Notes: generated by a model not told the origin, from the sequence alone. A stretch of DNA of 64,000 nucleotides from Flammeovirga yaeyamensis (GCF_018736045.1 NZ_CP076133.1:434001-498000), one strand, 5' to 3'. Counted from the first letter of the stretch, positions 52,699-62,165 are shown. Numbers and translations are program-made.

Positions 52699-54369
52699 AT
52701 AATTTTTTAGTTCTACTGCTAATTTCCCATCGGGTATTAAATGGGCATCAAAAACTTTGGTGACACTCCTTTGTAGTGCTTCTAGATCTTGATAGGTAAG
52801 AAGTATTTCTTTCGATTTTTGACATTCCTGAAGTTCATCCAAAGCAAATGCGTTTCCTAGATGAATGTATGTGACTTTATCTTTATCTAATCGCTTAAAT
52901 AATTCATCGCTCAATTCTTTTGGCAAATCAAAATTGTTTAGAGGCTTTTTATTTATTCCGAAAATACTCACAAAGATTCTATCATATTGATTTGACTTTT
53001 CTATTACATCAAATAGTTCGGTGGCTTTATTCTGATCAGACCAAATGTAAGTGGGTACTTGATGATGGTTAAAATAATCGCATAATGGATTTTGAGTAGA
53101 AACATCAACATCTTTTAAATGATGTGCCACTTCATCTCGAATACTTTTCGTTTCATTCTTAATATGCAATTGAAGAAACACATTATTCGAGTTTACATTT
53201 AACTTTTGAATTTCTCCTTTTAAAGAAGTAACCGCCTTATCAGACAACTTTTGCAAAAGATGTATAGATTCCCCGTCGTTTTTATGTACCTCAGAAGAAT
53301 ATGTTATTGTTTTATGATGATGCAGACCAACCCATTTTTTCATGGCAAGGATTTTTAAAACAGCCTCATCCAATACTTTTTCAGTGAGTTTCCCTTCCTT
53401 TAAAAATTCTTTGATTTTAGCCACTCCTTCTCCTACATCCTTACTATTGGTGATAACATGATTGCCAGCAAGAATAGCCATAGCATCGGCAGTTCCGTTT
53501 TTATAGTATTTGGTAATTCCCTGCATGTCCATAGCATCGGTAATGACCAATCCGTCAAAACCAAGATCCTCTTTTAAAATACCGTTTAATACTTTAGAAG
53601 ATAAAGTAGATGGAGTGTTTTCTTTAGATTCCCATGCTTCTATCTGAAGGTGTGCTGACATGACACTGCTCAAACCTTCATCAATTAGCTTTTTAAAAGG
53701 ATAAAGTTCAACCTCTCTTAAATGTTCATCAGAATGATTTAATACAGGCATGTCCAAATGTGAATCAACAGCAGTATCTCCATGACCTGGAAAGTGTTTT
53801 GCATTATCCAATACATGTTGAGATTGCAATCCTTTAATATAAGCAATCCCTTTATTGGCCACGTTCTCTTTATCACCTCCAAAAGAACGATAGTTGATTA
53901 CAGGGTTTTTAGAATTATTGTTGATGTCGACTACTGGAGCCAAAGGCGATGACACCCCCATCTTTCGACATTCCTTTCCTATGTACTCACCAAACTGATA
54001 AATCAATTGATTGTCCTGAATTGCACCTAGTGTCATCTGATAAGGAAAAGATAATCCATCTTTTAGTCGCATACCCAAACCCCACTCTGCATCCATATTA
54101 ATAAACAGAGGTACTTTAGATAATTTCTGATAGGTATTCGTTAACTCAACTTGTTTATCAATTGTCCCTTGAAAGAAAGTAAGACCACCTAAATGATATT
54201 TTTCGATTAATTGGGTAATCTCTTTAACATGATCATCATCTCTATTTGAAAAAGCAGCGACTTGAAATAGTTGGCCGATCTTCTCATCCAAAGTCATTTG
54301 ATGAAATGTCTCAATGACCCAATCGGAATTTATTTCATTAAGAAAAGCAATATTGTTTTTGTTGTTCAT
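52687..54369 (-). CDS. GH3-family beta-N-acetylglucosaminidase (NagZ-type)
   Basis: 560 residues without a signal peptide. The NagZ dyad motif KHFPGHGDT with DSH is at 191-204, and the nucleophile Asp278 is in VITDAMDM. These motifs mark the GH3 branch that removes N-acetylglucosamine, normally from cell-wall fragments during recycling. The length exceeds a minimal NagZ (about 340), with a C-terminal extension (LNVNSNNVFLQLHI to VELKNYKQL) as in Bacteroidetes and Bacillus two-domain forms. It starts 17 nt after the basic 94-residue protein and is likely cotranscribed with it. Unlike the GH3 at 49411 it appears cytoplasmic and not related to agar use. Confidence 0.88.
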   Translation of the reverse strand: MNNKNNIAFLNEINSDWVIETFHQMTLDEKIGQLFQVAAFSNRDDDHVKEITQLIEKYHLGGLTFFQGTIDKQVELTNTYQKLSKVPLFINMDAEWGLGMRLKDGLSFPYQMTLGAIQDNQLIYQFGEYIGKECRKMGVSSPLAPVVDINNNSKNPVINYRSFGGDKENVANKGIAYIKGLQSQHVLDNAKHFPGHGDTAVDSHLDMPVLNHSDEHLREVELYPFKKLIDEGLSSVMSAHLQIEAWESKENTPSTLSSKVLNGILKEDLGFDGLVITDAMDMQGITKYYKNGTADAMAILAGNHVITNSKDVGEGVAKIKEFLKEGKLTEKVLDEAVLKILAMKKWVGLHHHKTITYSSEVHKNDGESIHLLQKLSDKAVTSLKGEIQKLNVNSNNVFLQLHIKNETKSIRDEVAHHLKDVDVSTQNPLCDYFNHHQVPTYIWSDQNKATELFDVIEKSNQYDRIFVSIFGINKKPLNNFDLPKELSDELFKRLDKDKVTYIHLGNAFALDELQECQKSKEILLTYQDLEALQRSVTKVFDAHLIPDGKLAVELKNYKQL

Positions 54370-54386
54370 TTGATAAGTTAATTTAA

Positions 54387-54671
54387 TTAGTCCTCAAGAA
54401 TATTTTTGATCAACTTATCTTTAATAGTGAACATATAACTTTTAAGTGATCGTTCTTCAACTCCTAATCCACTTTTCCTTCTTTTCGACATGTAGGTCCT
54501 CACCTCCTCCACAAACTTTTCATTCAGCTTTAGTTCCGGCTTGGTCTTTTTTAAACGCTCGAATTTCTGTTCAACTAATTTTCGTTGTTTTTGAGCAACG
54601 CTTATTTTCGACTTAATTCCAGATTTATTTAAAGCTTTATTGTTCTTTGTTACTACTTTCTTCTTTAACAT
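54387..54671 (-). CDS. Small highly basic protein of unknown function
   Basis: 94 residues with 27 Lys/Arg by eye, mostly helical (SVAQKQRKLVEQKFERLKK, VEEVRTYMSKRRKSGLG). It may bind nucleic acid. It precedes the NagZ-type gene by 17 nt. A parS-like palindrome (54804-54823) lies 133 bp upstream. No family recognised. Confidence 0.5.
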   Translation of the reverse strand: MLKKKVVTKNNKALNKSGIKSKISVAQKQRKLVEQKFERLKKTKPELKLNEKFVEEVRTYMSKRRKSGLGVEERSLKSYMFTIKDKLIKNILED

Positions 54672-54803
54672 ATCGAATCCTATTAATGTGGTGGTTTAAA
54701 TTTAATTGAATCTATAAAGAATTAATAATCTAAAATCACATTAAGTGATAATACAATATCAAACATTAAGTGCTAAAATGATTATTCACTTAAGCAGTTT
54801 CGG

Positions 54804-54823
54804 TTTTGGTAAATTTGCCAAAA
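54804..54823. other. parS-like palindrome 1
   Basis: TTTTGGTAAATTTGCCAAAA, within a longer dyad (TTTCGG ... TCGAAA). It matches the site at 56802-56821 at 18 of 20 positions. Both lie within 4.5 kb of parAB. The 494-bp gap 54672-55165 has no gene. Confidence 0.55.
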
Positions 54824-55064
54824 TCGAAATTTGGATAAAAAGTCAAAAAACAACCTCACATAACACTGTACACTAAAAAGAATTGTAATATTTGAATTTT
54901 ATTATATCAACTATTTAACAACATGAACTTTAAAGTTGCTAAAAGTTGAAAATCGCAATCGGTTGTTGTTACTTAGAAGTATCAAAAATGATAAAGCAAT
55001 CACAATCAGTGATTTAAAGATAAATTAGTTGGAAGTTTGTTTGTTAGTTTAGTTTATTAAGAGG

Positions 55065-55095
55065 AAAACCACGGAGTTTATAACGCCGTGGTTTT
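55065..55095. terminator. Terminator of the lipoprotein gene at 55166
   Basis: AAAACCACGG (55065-55074) pairs with CCGTGGTTTT (55086-55095). T-tracts occur on both strands (stronger on plus); the minus-strand gene ends 71 nt upstream of it. Confidence 0.75.
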
Positions 55096-55165
55096 TTGTT
55101 TTAATCGAATCTGAAGAATATCAGATTTTATTATTGCTACTTAGGAATTAATGCTAATTTCTATT

Positions 55166-56026
55166 TTAGTTACAGTGGTATTCTGATAAGGACGCGTAGT
55201 TATCAGTTAAATCAATTGGTTCTGTTGAATAATAATTCGAATTAAATATTATTTCAGTTTGAAAGTTATTATTAGTGGAAACTCTTGTACTTATACATTT
55301 ATTCCAAGAACTATATGAATATTCGAAAATATCATACGCTATATCATTATATACAATATTAAAAATCTGACCATCCAATGTTAAGTAATTACCTGTTCTG
55401 ATATAGCTATTACCGTAAAATTGTGTCAACTCATTATTACTATTTCGGTAAGCTTCGTATACTTCATATGTTTCAGTAAATGTTCCATTTTGATTGAATT
55501 TGAAAGTTGTACCACCTTGGTAATAGCCATTACGTGGTTCATAATATGATGTACTAACATACATAGGGGTGTTATTTTTCTTTACTAACAAATCTCTGAT
55601 TTCATCATATCTTGTACTCTCTTTCATCTTTATTCTTGATGTTTCAAACGGAGCAAAAGCGAATACTTGACCAGTAGTAAATGTGGTATCAAGAATTTCT
55701 TCGAAATTAGGATCAAGAAACGCCTTAGCATAATTCTTATCGTGACGCGTATTTGCTTTAAAATGATACGTTCTGTCATCTGTATCATATTCATAAATCC
55801 CTTCTAATACCGATTCAGAGCCTTCATTACCGTAGATGCCAACAATATTCATTATGAATTTATTATCAGACTGAAGGTAAACATTGTTGACAGAACCATA
55901 AGTACTCTCCTCATCTAAACTCTCCACTGACATGATCGTGTGAGCTTGATTTGGAGTTGAATCATCCTCATTATTACAAGAGATAAAAGCTAATAGCATG
56001 ACGAATGAATAGATTACTTTTTTCAT
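55166..56026 (-). CDS. Lipoprotein of unknown function
   Basis: 286 residues with lipobox (LLAFISC) and an acidic post-Cys linker (NNEDDSTPNQ). Mostly beta-rich with many Tyr and Asn (TSYYEPRNGYYQGGTTFKF). It ends in a Cys-containing tail (SLSEYHCN). No family recognised. It lies between the two parS-like sites. The 468-bp gap to its right (56027-56494) contains only a 12-bp direct repeat (TCTATAGAAGTG at about 56128 and 56203) and no gene. Confidence 0.65.
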   Translation of the reverse strand: MKKVIYSFVMLLAFISCNNEDDSTPNQAHTIMSVESLDEESTYGSVNNVYLQSDNKFIMNIVGIYGNEGSESVLEGIYEYDTDDRTYHFKANTRHDKNYAKAFLDPNFEEILDTTFTTGQVFAFAPFETSRIKMKESTRYDEIRDLLVKKNNTPMYVSTSYYEPRNGYYQGGTTFKFNQNGTFTETYEVYEAYRNSNNELTQFYGNSYIRTGNYLTLDGQIFNIVYNDIAYDIFEYSYSSWNKCISTRVSTNNNFQTEIIFNSNYYSTEPIDLTDNYASLSEYHCN

Positions 56027-56494
56027 TTTTAAAAATTAAGTTTTAGTAAAAAAAATAGGTATCAGATAATTAGGAACAAGCATAGTCTTTTAAATAATTA
56101 ATACACATCTTTAGGTTTTTCATTATTCTATAGAAGTGAGAGTCTATGTTTTAGAGACCATTACAACTCAAATGTTAGTTCCAGCTAATATTTTAAATAA
56201 AATCTATAGAAGTGTTTTAAACATAGTTTTGCTTATTTCATTAAATAGGTTTTATGTAATTAGATAAAGATTATGATGATACCGATGCAAACATACAAAA
56301 TTATAACGTTGGTTTTGGTGTTAATTATTTCTTAATAGAAATGATTATTGTAATATTTAATTTTGAAGAAAAGCTTGACTAAGCAACTAACATATTAAAT
56401 TATATACATCCGTTAATTCTTATAACAATCTTAAACACCCATGTATAAACCTCTACCTAAATCGTATAAACTATTGTAACAAATCATTAATAAA

Positions 56495-56710
56495 ATGAAC
56501 AACAAGATCCAAAAATCATATCAAAGTAACGCCTTTGGGGATCGGGTAATCTATACATCTTTAAAAGGATCGATTGCATTGGACTATCCTTGTTACTTAC
56601 AATATTCGAAATTTGAGCTAAAGAACCTGCAAGGAAATTTAGTGAAGAAGAATGAATCCTATGGTAGTTTAGAAGTTGCCGAGGAAAGAATAGAAAAATT
56701 ATTGAGTTAA
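56495..56710 (+). CDS. Small hypothetical protein
   Basis: 71 residues, with a beta-rich start (GDRVIYTSLKGSIALDY) and a helical end (GSLEVAEERIEKLLS). No signal peptide and no family recognised. The shared bidirectional terminator 50 nt downstream supports transcription. Confidence 0.45.
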   Translation: MNNKIQKSYQSNAFGDRVIYTSLKGSIALDYPCYLQYSKFELKNLQGNLVKKNESYGSLEVAEERIEKLLS

Positions 56711-56760
56711 TAGCAGCTCAATTGAAAATATATATTTGTGTATAAGTGTGTATAAACAAA

Positions 56761-56788
56761 AAGAGCCGCATATTTTTATGTGGCTCTT
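56761..56788. terminator. Bidirectional terminator between the small gene and parB
   Basis: AAGAGCCGCATA (56761-56772), 4-nt loop, TATGTGGCTCTT (56777-56788). The pair at position 8 is G-U on the plus strand; the minus strand has the better T-tract. Confidence 0.85.
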
Positions 56789-56801
56789 CTCATTTTATCC
56801 A

Positions 56802-56821
56802 TTTTGGCAAAATTGCCAAAA
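56802..56821. other. parS-like palindrome 2
   Basis: TTTTGGCAAAATTGCCAAAA, with 9-bp perfect arms around AA, 8 bp past the parB stop codon. Together with 54804-54823 it defines TTTTGGYAAAWTTGCCAAAA. Centromere-like sites of ParB proteins are palindromes of this size and often lie beside parB. Confidence 0.6.
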
Positions 56822-56828
56822 CCGTTTA

Positions 56829-58208
56829 TTATAAAGAGGAAACAGAATGTAAAACCGATTCTCTCAACATATGGAATTCGTTTTCCATGGAAAGTGCTAA
56901 ATAATGACTTTCATGCTCTACGTTAGATTCCTGTGTTTCTGAAACTGAAATCACTCCTATCTTTAATTTATCTTTTTCAATTTTCTTGATGGCACTTTTA
57001 GTCAGCTTATCTTTTACCACAATATACATTTTATGTGTATAAGCCGTATAAGTACTCAAAGAGTCGATGTATTCTAGATCGTCTAAAGTAGAAACTATCT
57101 GATATCCCACGATTAATGGGAATAGATCTGATTCTGACAATTTAATAAATTGAACAACATCAATATTCTTGGCTTGCTTTACTTCCTTACCTTCTTCGAA
57201 GAATCTAAGTGCAAAATCATTAATATGATTTACTTTCACTTGATCTAAAGTGATATTATCAAATTTCTCTTTAGGGTTTCTAAAAGCATAGCCTACTTTA
57301 GCAATACCGTTCACCAATTCTTTATTATGCAATAAAGATTGTATCACTTTTGGAGTTAGATTCACCTTTTTAGGTTTTGCCTCTCCTTTTGCTTTTTCTT
57401 TCTCCTGCTTTTCGACTGCTCTTATATCCGACCAAGCTTTATGAATAGAAAGGTCTCCATTGATCACAGACTTCACGATATCCTCTCCGCCTTTCTCTAT
57501 GACCTTCTTCATTTTGGTCACATTCTTCGTAGAAACACCGGCAATTTTAGCAGCTTCTTCTGCACGGTTAATTCTACCGCTAGCATCAAGATTAAGTGTA
57601 TCTTTAAATTGATCTAACTCTAATTCATCTTCACTTTTCTCAACAGGTTGAATTTCTTTGGCAGTTTCTTTTTGTACCGTTTCCTTTTTATTGAAGGATT
57701 CAACTTGTTTTTTCTTTCTTTCTTTGGCCTCAACTCCTAAAAACTCTGTTAGCTGAAGAGCAATAGTGATTTTTTCTGCATCACCAATATTTCTTCTTCC
57801 TAATTGGTTTCTAAGCATCCAAATCCTCACATCGTTATGAGAATTGAATTTAAGCTCTTTACAAGGTATGTAAGCCAAACCTAGTTTTACTGCAGCTTCA
57901 CATCTATGGTGACCATCAACTACCGTATGAACTAAACGGGCAGCTCCATTCTCGTCTCTAAGAGTATGTGTCCAGTATAATATAGGTTCTCTTACCCCTT
58001 CTTCTTTTATTGATTTTTCGAAGTTTCTTGCCTCATCCGGAGTTTGTTTTCTAATTAACTCACGATATTCAGGTTCGATATGAAAAGCACCTGGAGATTT
58101 AAAATCTACTTGAGTTAATTTCTCAGAAGATTCTTTTTCTCTTAAAGATGTTTTCCCCTCTCTATGTTTTTCTTCTTCCTTTTTCTTGAATTTATCTAGA
58201 TTCAGCAT
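56829..58208 (-). CDS. parB: ParB-family partition protein
   Basis: 459 residues. N-terminal ParB/Srx-like domain: EEGVREPILYW, then GHHR at 99-102 in place of the usual GERR (CTP-contacting) motif, and DVRIWMLRNQLGRRNIGDAE. A central HTH (RAEEAAKIAGVSTKNVTKMKKV) should read the parS sites, and a long lysine-rich linker leads to a C-terminal domain. It is 12 nt downstream of parA in the same operon. It loads on centromere sites and works with ParA to segregate the replicon. The GHHR variant is worth noting but occurs in plasmid ParB relatives. Confidence 0.88.
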   Translation of the reverse strand: MLNLDKFKKKEEEKHREGKTSLREKESSEKLTQVDFKSPGAFHIEPEYRELIRKQTPDEARNFEKSIKEEGVREPILYWTHTLRDENGAARLVHTVVDGHHRCEAAVKLGLAYIPCKELKFNSHNDVRIWMLRNQLGRRNIGDAEKITIALQLTEFLGVEAKERKKKQVESFNKKETVQKETAKEIQPVEKSEDELELDQFKDTLNLDASGRINRAEEAAKIAGVSTKNVTKMKKVIEKGGEDIVKSVINGDLSIHKAWSDIRAVEKQEKEKAKGEAKPKKVNLTPKVIQSLLHNKELVNGIAKVGYAFRNPKEKFDNITLDQVKVNHINDFALRFFEEGKEVKQAKNIDVVQFIKLSESDLFPLIVGYQIVSTLDDLEYIDSLSTYTAYTHKMYIVVKDKLTKSAIKKIEKDKLKIGVISVSETQESNVEHESHYLALSMENEFHMLRESVLHSVSSL

Positions 58209-58220
58209 GGGTATTTAGGA

Positions 58221-59051
58221 TTAGTCTATTACAGGTAAAAGTTCTTTCACTAATGATTTCACTTCTCTAGTTGGGCTTACAACATTAAAATTAGTGTCTC
58301 TTTGATATTGAATCGAATCTGGAATAAATCCATCTAACAGTTTTAATCCCAAGTAACCATCTAATTCAAAAGGCATCTTAGATTCCTTTACAGTTCTATT
58401 TACTCGGTTTCTGACACCAATAATTTTTGTTGGAAGATCAAGTGAATCTCTTACATCGGCGATATTACTTATACTAGAGATGGTTGGTCCTAGCGCCGTT
58501 TCATTTAAAGTGATTGGAACAATAACATCAGAATTAGCGATAATACTTGTCAAAAGATCTGTTACAGCTACATATCCAGCAGTATCTACTAAAATATAAT
58601 CGTAATCGTAGTGTTTGTCTTCAATAAGCTTACGGTATTTCTCTGATACCGCAATTGAATTAGAATCGAAAGCAATTACATCAATATTATCGTGTGTTCC
58701 ATTATCAGCATACATCACTAAAGTTTGTTGAGGGTCAGTATCCACACACAATACTTTACAATCAGGTTTATGATGAATAATACCGATAGCGATTTGTCTT
58801 AGTAGAGAAGATTTCGTATTTCCACCTTTTGAGTTGATAAATGAAATAACATGTGCTGGCTCCCCTTTTACTATATAATCTAATGGAACTTTGAAAATAT
58901 CGGCGATTTTTGATAAACCTGAATAAGGAATCTCTACTTTTCCTTTTTCCCATTTGATCAGACCTTGCACAGAAATCTCTATAAGTTGAGCCAACTCTTT
59001 CTGTTGCATATTATTCTTTTTGCGAAGTTTTACGATGTTATCTCCGATCAT
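58221..59051 (-). CDS. parA: ParA-family partition ATPase fused to an N-terminal XRE HTH
   Basis: 276 residues. Residues 1-60 are an XRE-type HTH (MQQKELAQLIEISVQGLIKW). The deviant Walker A KGGNTKSS begins at Lys75, followed by CVDTDPQQTLVMYADN and a Walker B-like ILVDTAGY. HTH-fused ParA proteins of plasmids use the HTH to repress their own operon. The operon promoter lies just upstream with a TATAG-N8-CTATA dyad over its -7 element, a good candidate operator. ATP-driven segregation partner of the adjacent ParB. Confidence 0.92.
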   Translation of the reverse strand: MIGDNIVKLRKKNNMQQKELAQLIEISVQGLIKWEKGKVEIPYSGLSKIADIFKVPLDYIVKGEPAHVISFINSKGGNTKSSLLRQIAIGIIHHKPDCKVLCVDTDPQQTLVMYADNGTHDNIDVIAFDSNSIAVSEKYRKLIEDKHYDYDYILVDTAGYVAVTDLLTSIIANSDVIVPITLNETALGPTISSISNIADVRDSLDLPTKIIGVRNRVNRTVKESKMPFELDGYLGLKLLDGFIPDSIQYQRDTNFNVVSPTREVKSLVKELLPVID

Positions 59052-59081
59052 TGTCCTTTTAGTTATATTATTGTATAGTTA

Positions 59082-59112
59082 CAAAGCTATAAACTTTCTA
59101 ATTTATGGTCAA
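59082..59112 (-). promoter_or_regulatory. parAB promoter with overlapping dyad
   Basis: Minus-strand TTG (59110-59112), N20, TAGCTTTG (59082-59089): a full match to TTG/TAnnTTTG. The dyad TATAG (59074-59078) / CTATA (59087-59091) covers the -7 element and start region, suggesting autorepression by the ParA HTH. Predicted leader about 24 nt. Confidence 0.75.
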
Positions 59113-60461
59113 GTTTATTTAAAGAATTATACTTTAAGATAATTAAAATTATTATTTATGTATCAAAATTCCAGAAAATGTACGGTACATCTATACATAA
59201 TGAATAATTTTAGTGCATATTAATTTCCCGATGTGTATGTATATTTTATAAAATGTATTGATATACCGTATTAATAGTTATAAAAACACCTTTATATGTA
59301 TAGATATACCGCAATCGGAATAAATTTTTTATAAATGATGTATAGGTTTACCATAAATCCTGTTAGGTTTGAGTATTTGATAAAAGAATTAAAAAGAAAA
59401 AATAAAAGAATATTTATAGGAGGGTTTATTTAATATTGTATTTAATTGTTTATTATAGGTGTGCGTAACTATCTGATAAACAGATTGTAATAAGTGATTT
59501 AAGTGATAGATTACCCGTATTAAGATGTATAGATTTACCATATCTATATGTATAGATTACCCATTAAACTATGTATAATAATTCCCTGAATGTATCAAAT
59601 AGCACTAATAGTGTAATGGTTTTGATTGAAATGTATAGAATTACCGTGCTTTTATGTATAGATGTACCATACATTATCGGAAATGAGATACATAATTGAT
59701 CAATTTTATAGGTATAGCAAATGAGACCTTTAATAATTTATGCATCAAAAGCCCCTACTATGTATTGTTATACCGCATTTATTATCGTTTAGATGTGTGA
59801 GTAAGTCATTAAATGTATAGAATTACCGTATATCTGTTAGAATTTTCATTCATTTTCCTAAATAGACTTACATTTTATGTATTCAGCCGGATTATCTATG
59901 CTTTTATGTACATGATATATGCATTATAACTATTCTTTTATGTATAGATGTACCACTAATTAAGTATGGTATTTTTATAAAATGTATAGAGTTACCGTAG
60001 AAATGAAGCTTATTTTCAATAAAACTGTCCTTAAAATGTAGTATAATCAACTATTATGTATAGATATACCGTTTGTTTTGGATATATATCATCTATTTAA
60101 GAAATATCATACACATATACATACAGTAATACATAAGAGTATTGCCATTTTGTGTATCGAATTCTTTAATTATGTATAGATATACCGCATATTTATTGCT
60201 TTTATTAATATTTTATGCCTTTGAATGCATACTCAGTATGAAAATTCTATTTCTACTGGAGGAAAGAAGAGTATAATTGAGCAAAAAAGTGTAACATAAT
60301 TCTAAAGTATGTATAGATATACCGTATGAAAATGTAATTATGTATGAATTACCCGACCAAATATTTGCTTTTATGTATTGATATACCGAAGTTGTGACTC
60401 ATAAATACGGTAAAGCTATACATATTACCATTTTTTGATTGTTTCCCGATAAAGTTAGATA
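59113..60461. other. Putative replication origin of a plasmid-type replicon
   Basis: A 1.35-kb AT-rich, gene-free block between parA and rep that contains the iteron array and nothing else recognisable. No DnaA box of the strict form TTATCCACA was seen inside it. The combination of iterons, Rep_3 gene and parAB is the usual layout of an iteron-controlled origin. Confidence 0.8.
59183..60423. repeat. Iteron array, ~19 copies of a 16-bp repeat
   Basis: Consensus ATGTATAGATATACCG. Plus-strand copies begin at 59253, 59296, 59338, 59525, 59548, 59571 (weak), 59631, 59654, 59760, 59813, 59940, 59982, 60056, 60172, 60309, 60340 (weak) and 60373. The two outermost copies, 59183-59198 and 60408-60423, are inverted. 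Spacing is irregular (23-171 bp). The conserved parts are ATGTAT at the left and TACC at the right. Rep_3 initiators bind such iterons. Confidence 0.92.
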
Positions 60462-61622
60462 ATGGATATTTTAAACAAAATACGTACGAGTAGTAATAAA
60501 GTAAAACGACACAATCGTTTTATTAAAGCAAAACAGAAGAAACCTTTACCCTTGGTTTCTCAAAAGCTTTTATTATTTGCTTTTACATTAAATGATTTGA
60601 CTGCAGAAGATGAGATTGTATTTAAGGTATCTGAATTTCTAGGTAGACATCCTGGAGGTAAAGATTTAAAGCAATTAGATTTTGGTTGTGATGCGTTAGC
60701 AAGTGCCAAAATCACATTAGGAGAGGGGGAACACAACGATACTAATAAATTTGAAAGAGAGTATATTCCTTTATTCTCTAAAATTAAACTAGATAAAACA
60801 TCCATTGTATTCCAGTTTAATGGAAACTTTAAAAATTTATTATCACCTACATCAAATTATACACAATACCTGTATTCGAGCGTAAGACACATGAGATCTC
60901 CTCATGCTGTTAGAATGTATGACTTATTATCGCAAGGTGTAGGTAAGTATAATTCGAGAAAGATTTCTGTAGAAGAATTAAAATCTATATTAGGTTTATC
61001 AGAATCTAAATCATATAAGAATTTCGCTGCATTTAATCGCTCAATTCTTCAAAAATGTATTAAAGATATAAATGAGAATACAGACCTTGAAGTCACCTTA
61101 GAATTAATTAAAACCGGAAGAAGATGTACACATTTGGAATTCTTCTTCAATAAGAAACAAGCAGAAGGGCAGAAGCAGATCATGCATACAAATATGCAGA
61201 ATCCTGCACAAGCAGCCCCAACACAGACGAACGGAGAAGCAACAGGAGAAAATCCTTTACAGAAAAAGATGAGTATGCTTCAGTCATTAGGGTTTAGTAG
61301 AGAAGAAATCCTGAGAGAGTTATTAAAAACAGATGTAGTGAATGAAGTCGAGGAAACAATTGAAGTCACTCCAGAAGTAGTTAACGAACCACCTCCTGTT
61401 CAAGGATCGCTTGATTTCGAATTTCAAGGTAAATTAAATAAACTACCTGTTCGATTAGGTGAACTAGGTTTACCACAAGATGTGATTCAGATTGCCGTTT
61501 CTAAATATCAACAAAACCCCAATTGGAAGATTTGGAAAGAAATAAATGATGTGAAAATGGCAATGAGAGACAAACAAAATTTCCCGAATATACATACACT
61601 TAAGAAGTGGATCTTATCATAA
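60462..61622 (+). CDS. Rep_3-family replication initiator
   Basis: 386 residues. Winged-helix 1 (SQKLLLFAFTLNDLTAED) and winged-helix 2 (RSPHAVRMYDLLSQ, RKISVEELKSILGL) match RepB/Rep_3 plasmid initiators (usually 230-320 residues). The extra ~155-residue tail is Gln/Asn-rich, then helical, and contains QGSLDF (314-319), which resembles a hexapeptide sliding-clamp-binding motif. It binds the upstream iterons to open the origin. An inverted iteron 38 bp before the start codon could allow autorepression. Its own terminator follows at once. Confidence 0.9.
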   Translation: MDILNKIRTSSNKVKRHNRFIKAKQKKPLPLVSQKLLLFAFTLNDLTAEDEIVFKVSEFLGRHPGGKDLKQLDFGCDALASAKITLGEGEHNDTNKFEREYIPLFSKIKLDKTSIVFQFNGNFKNLLSPTSNYTQYLYSSVRHMRSPHAVRMYDLLSQGVGKYNSRKISVEELKSILGLSESKSYKNFAAFNRSILQKCIKDINENTDLEVTLELIKTGRRCTHLEFFFNKKQAEGQKQIMHTNMQNPAQAAPTQTNGEATGENPLQKKMSMLQSLGFSREEILRELLKTDVVNEVEETIEVTPEVVNEPPPVQGSLDFEFQGKLNKLPVRLGELGLPQDVIQIAVSKYQQNPNWKIWKEINDVKMAMRDKQNFPNIHTLKKWILS

Positions 61623-61624
61623 AA

Positions 61625-61653
61625 AAAAGCTCAGCACAAAATGCTGAGCTTTT
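61625..61653 (+). terminator. Terminator of the rep gene
   Basis: AAAAGCTCAGCA (61625-61636), 5-nt loop, TGCTGAGCTTTT (61642-61653), then TATTTT. It starts 3 nt past the stop codon and isolates rep from rpoA. The remaining 61654-62035 is AT-rich without a gene. Confidence 0.92.
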
Positions 61654-62035
61654 ATTTTAAACTGATATTGATATTATCCTAAAAGTTATCTTTAATTATA
61701 TTATCTAATGCTAACAACCTAACTTAGTGTGATCTAAATTGTTTTTAGAAATCATATTTTTTTTCGATTATTTTTTTGAGTTTAGAATCATTAGTAATTT
61801 TTCGTTTAAAATCACTTTACAGTTATTTAATGAGTCTAAAGTGATAATCATGATATTTGAAAATGCTATTTCTACTTTATAATGAGTGAGTTATACTCAA
61901 AATCTTCTATAGAAACTCAAAGTATTTAGTGGATAAAATCTAATATGTATTTCAATGCACAGAAAAAAAGTGATTTTTTTATCCAACTTTCTATCATATT
62001 CTTTGATGTAAACTGTTACAATAATATTTTTTTGT

Positions 62036-62043
62036 TAAATTTG
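62036..62043 (+). promoter_or_regulatory. Candidate -7 element of the rpoA promoter
   Basis: TAAATTTG, an exact TAnnTTTG, with CTG 20 nt upstream at 62013-62015 in the -33 position (TTG expected). Predicted leader about 115 nt. Confidence 0.55.
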
Positions 62044-62076
62044 CGGGTTGATCATATTTAAAGATGAATGTAGTTT

Positions 62077-62108
62077 CATTTTAGGTTCCTAGCCTAAGGT
62101 GTAAAATG
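62077..62108 (+). other. Leader dyad upstream of rpoA
   Basis: CATTTTA (62077-62083) complements TAAAATG (62102-62108), and the competing TTAGG (62081-62085) complements CCTAA (62093-62097). The two stems share bases, so they are mutually exclusive. Confidence 0.4.
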
Positions 62109-62165
62109 ATTTGTCGTTGAATAAGATACCATGTTCGAAAGAAAAATAATTATATAAGAATAAAT

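Noticed and set aside
55065-55097. A second orphan small RNA ending at this plus-strand terminator
   Set aside because: The hairpin also serves as the terminator of the minus-strand lipoprotein gene at 55166, and no convincing plus-strand promoter was found.
59183-60423. Could the repeated 16-mers be a CRISPR array?
   Set aside because: Repeats are short, degenerate and irregularly spaced (23-171 bp), two are inverted, and no cas genes are present. They fit iterons of the adjacent Rep gene.
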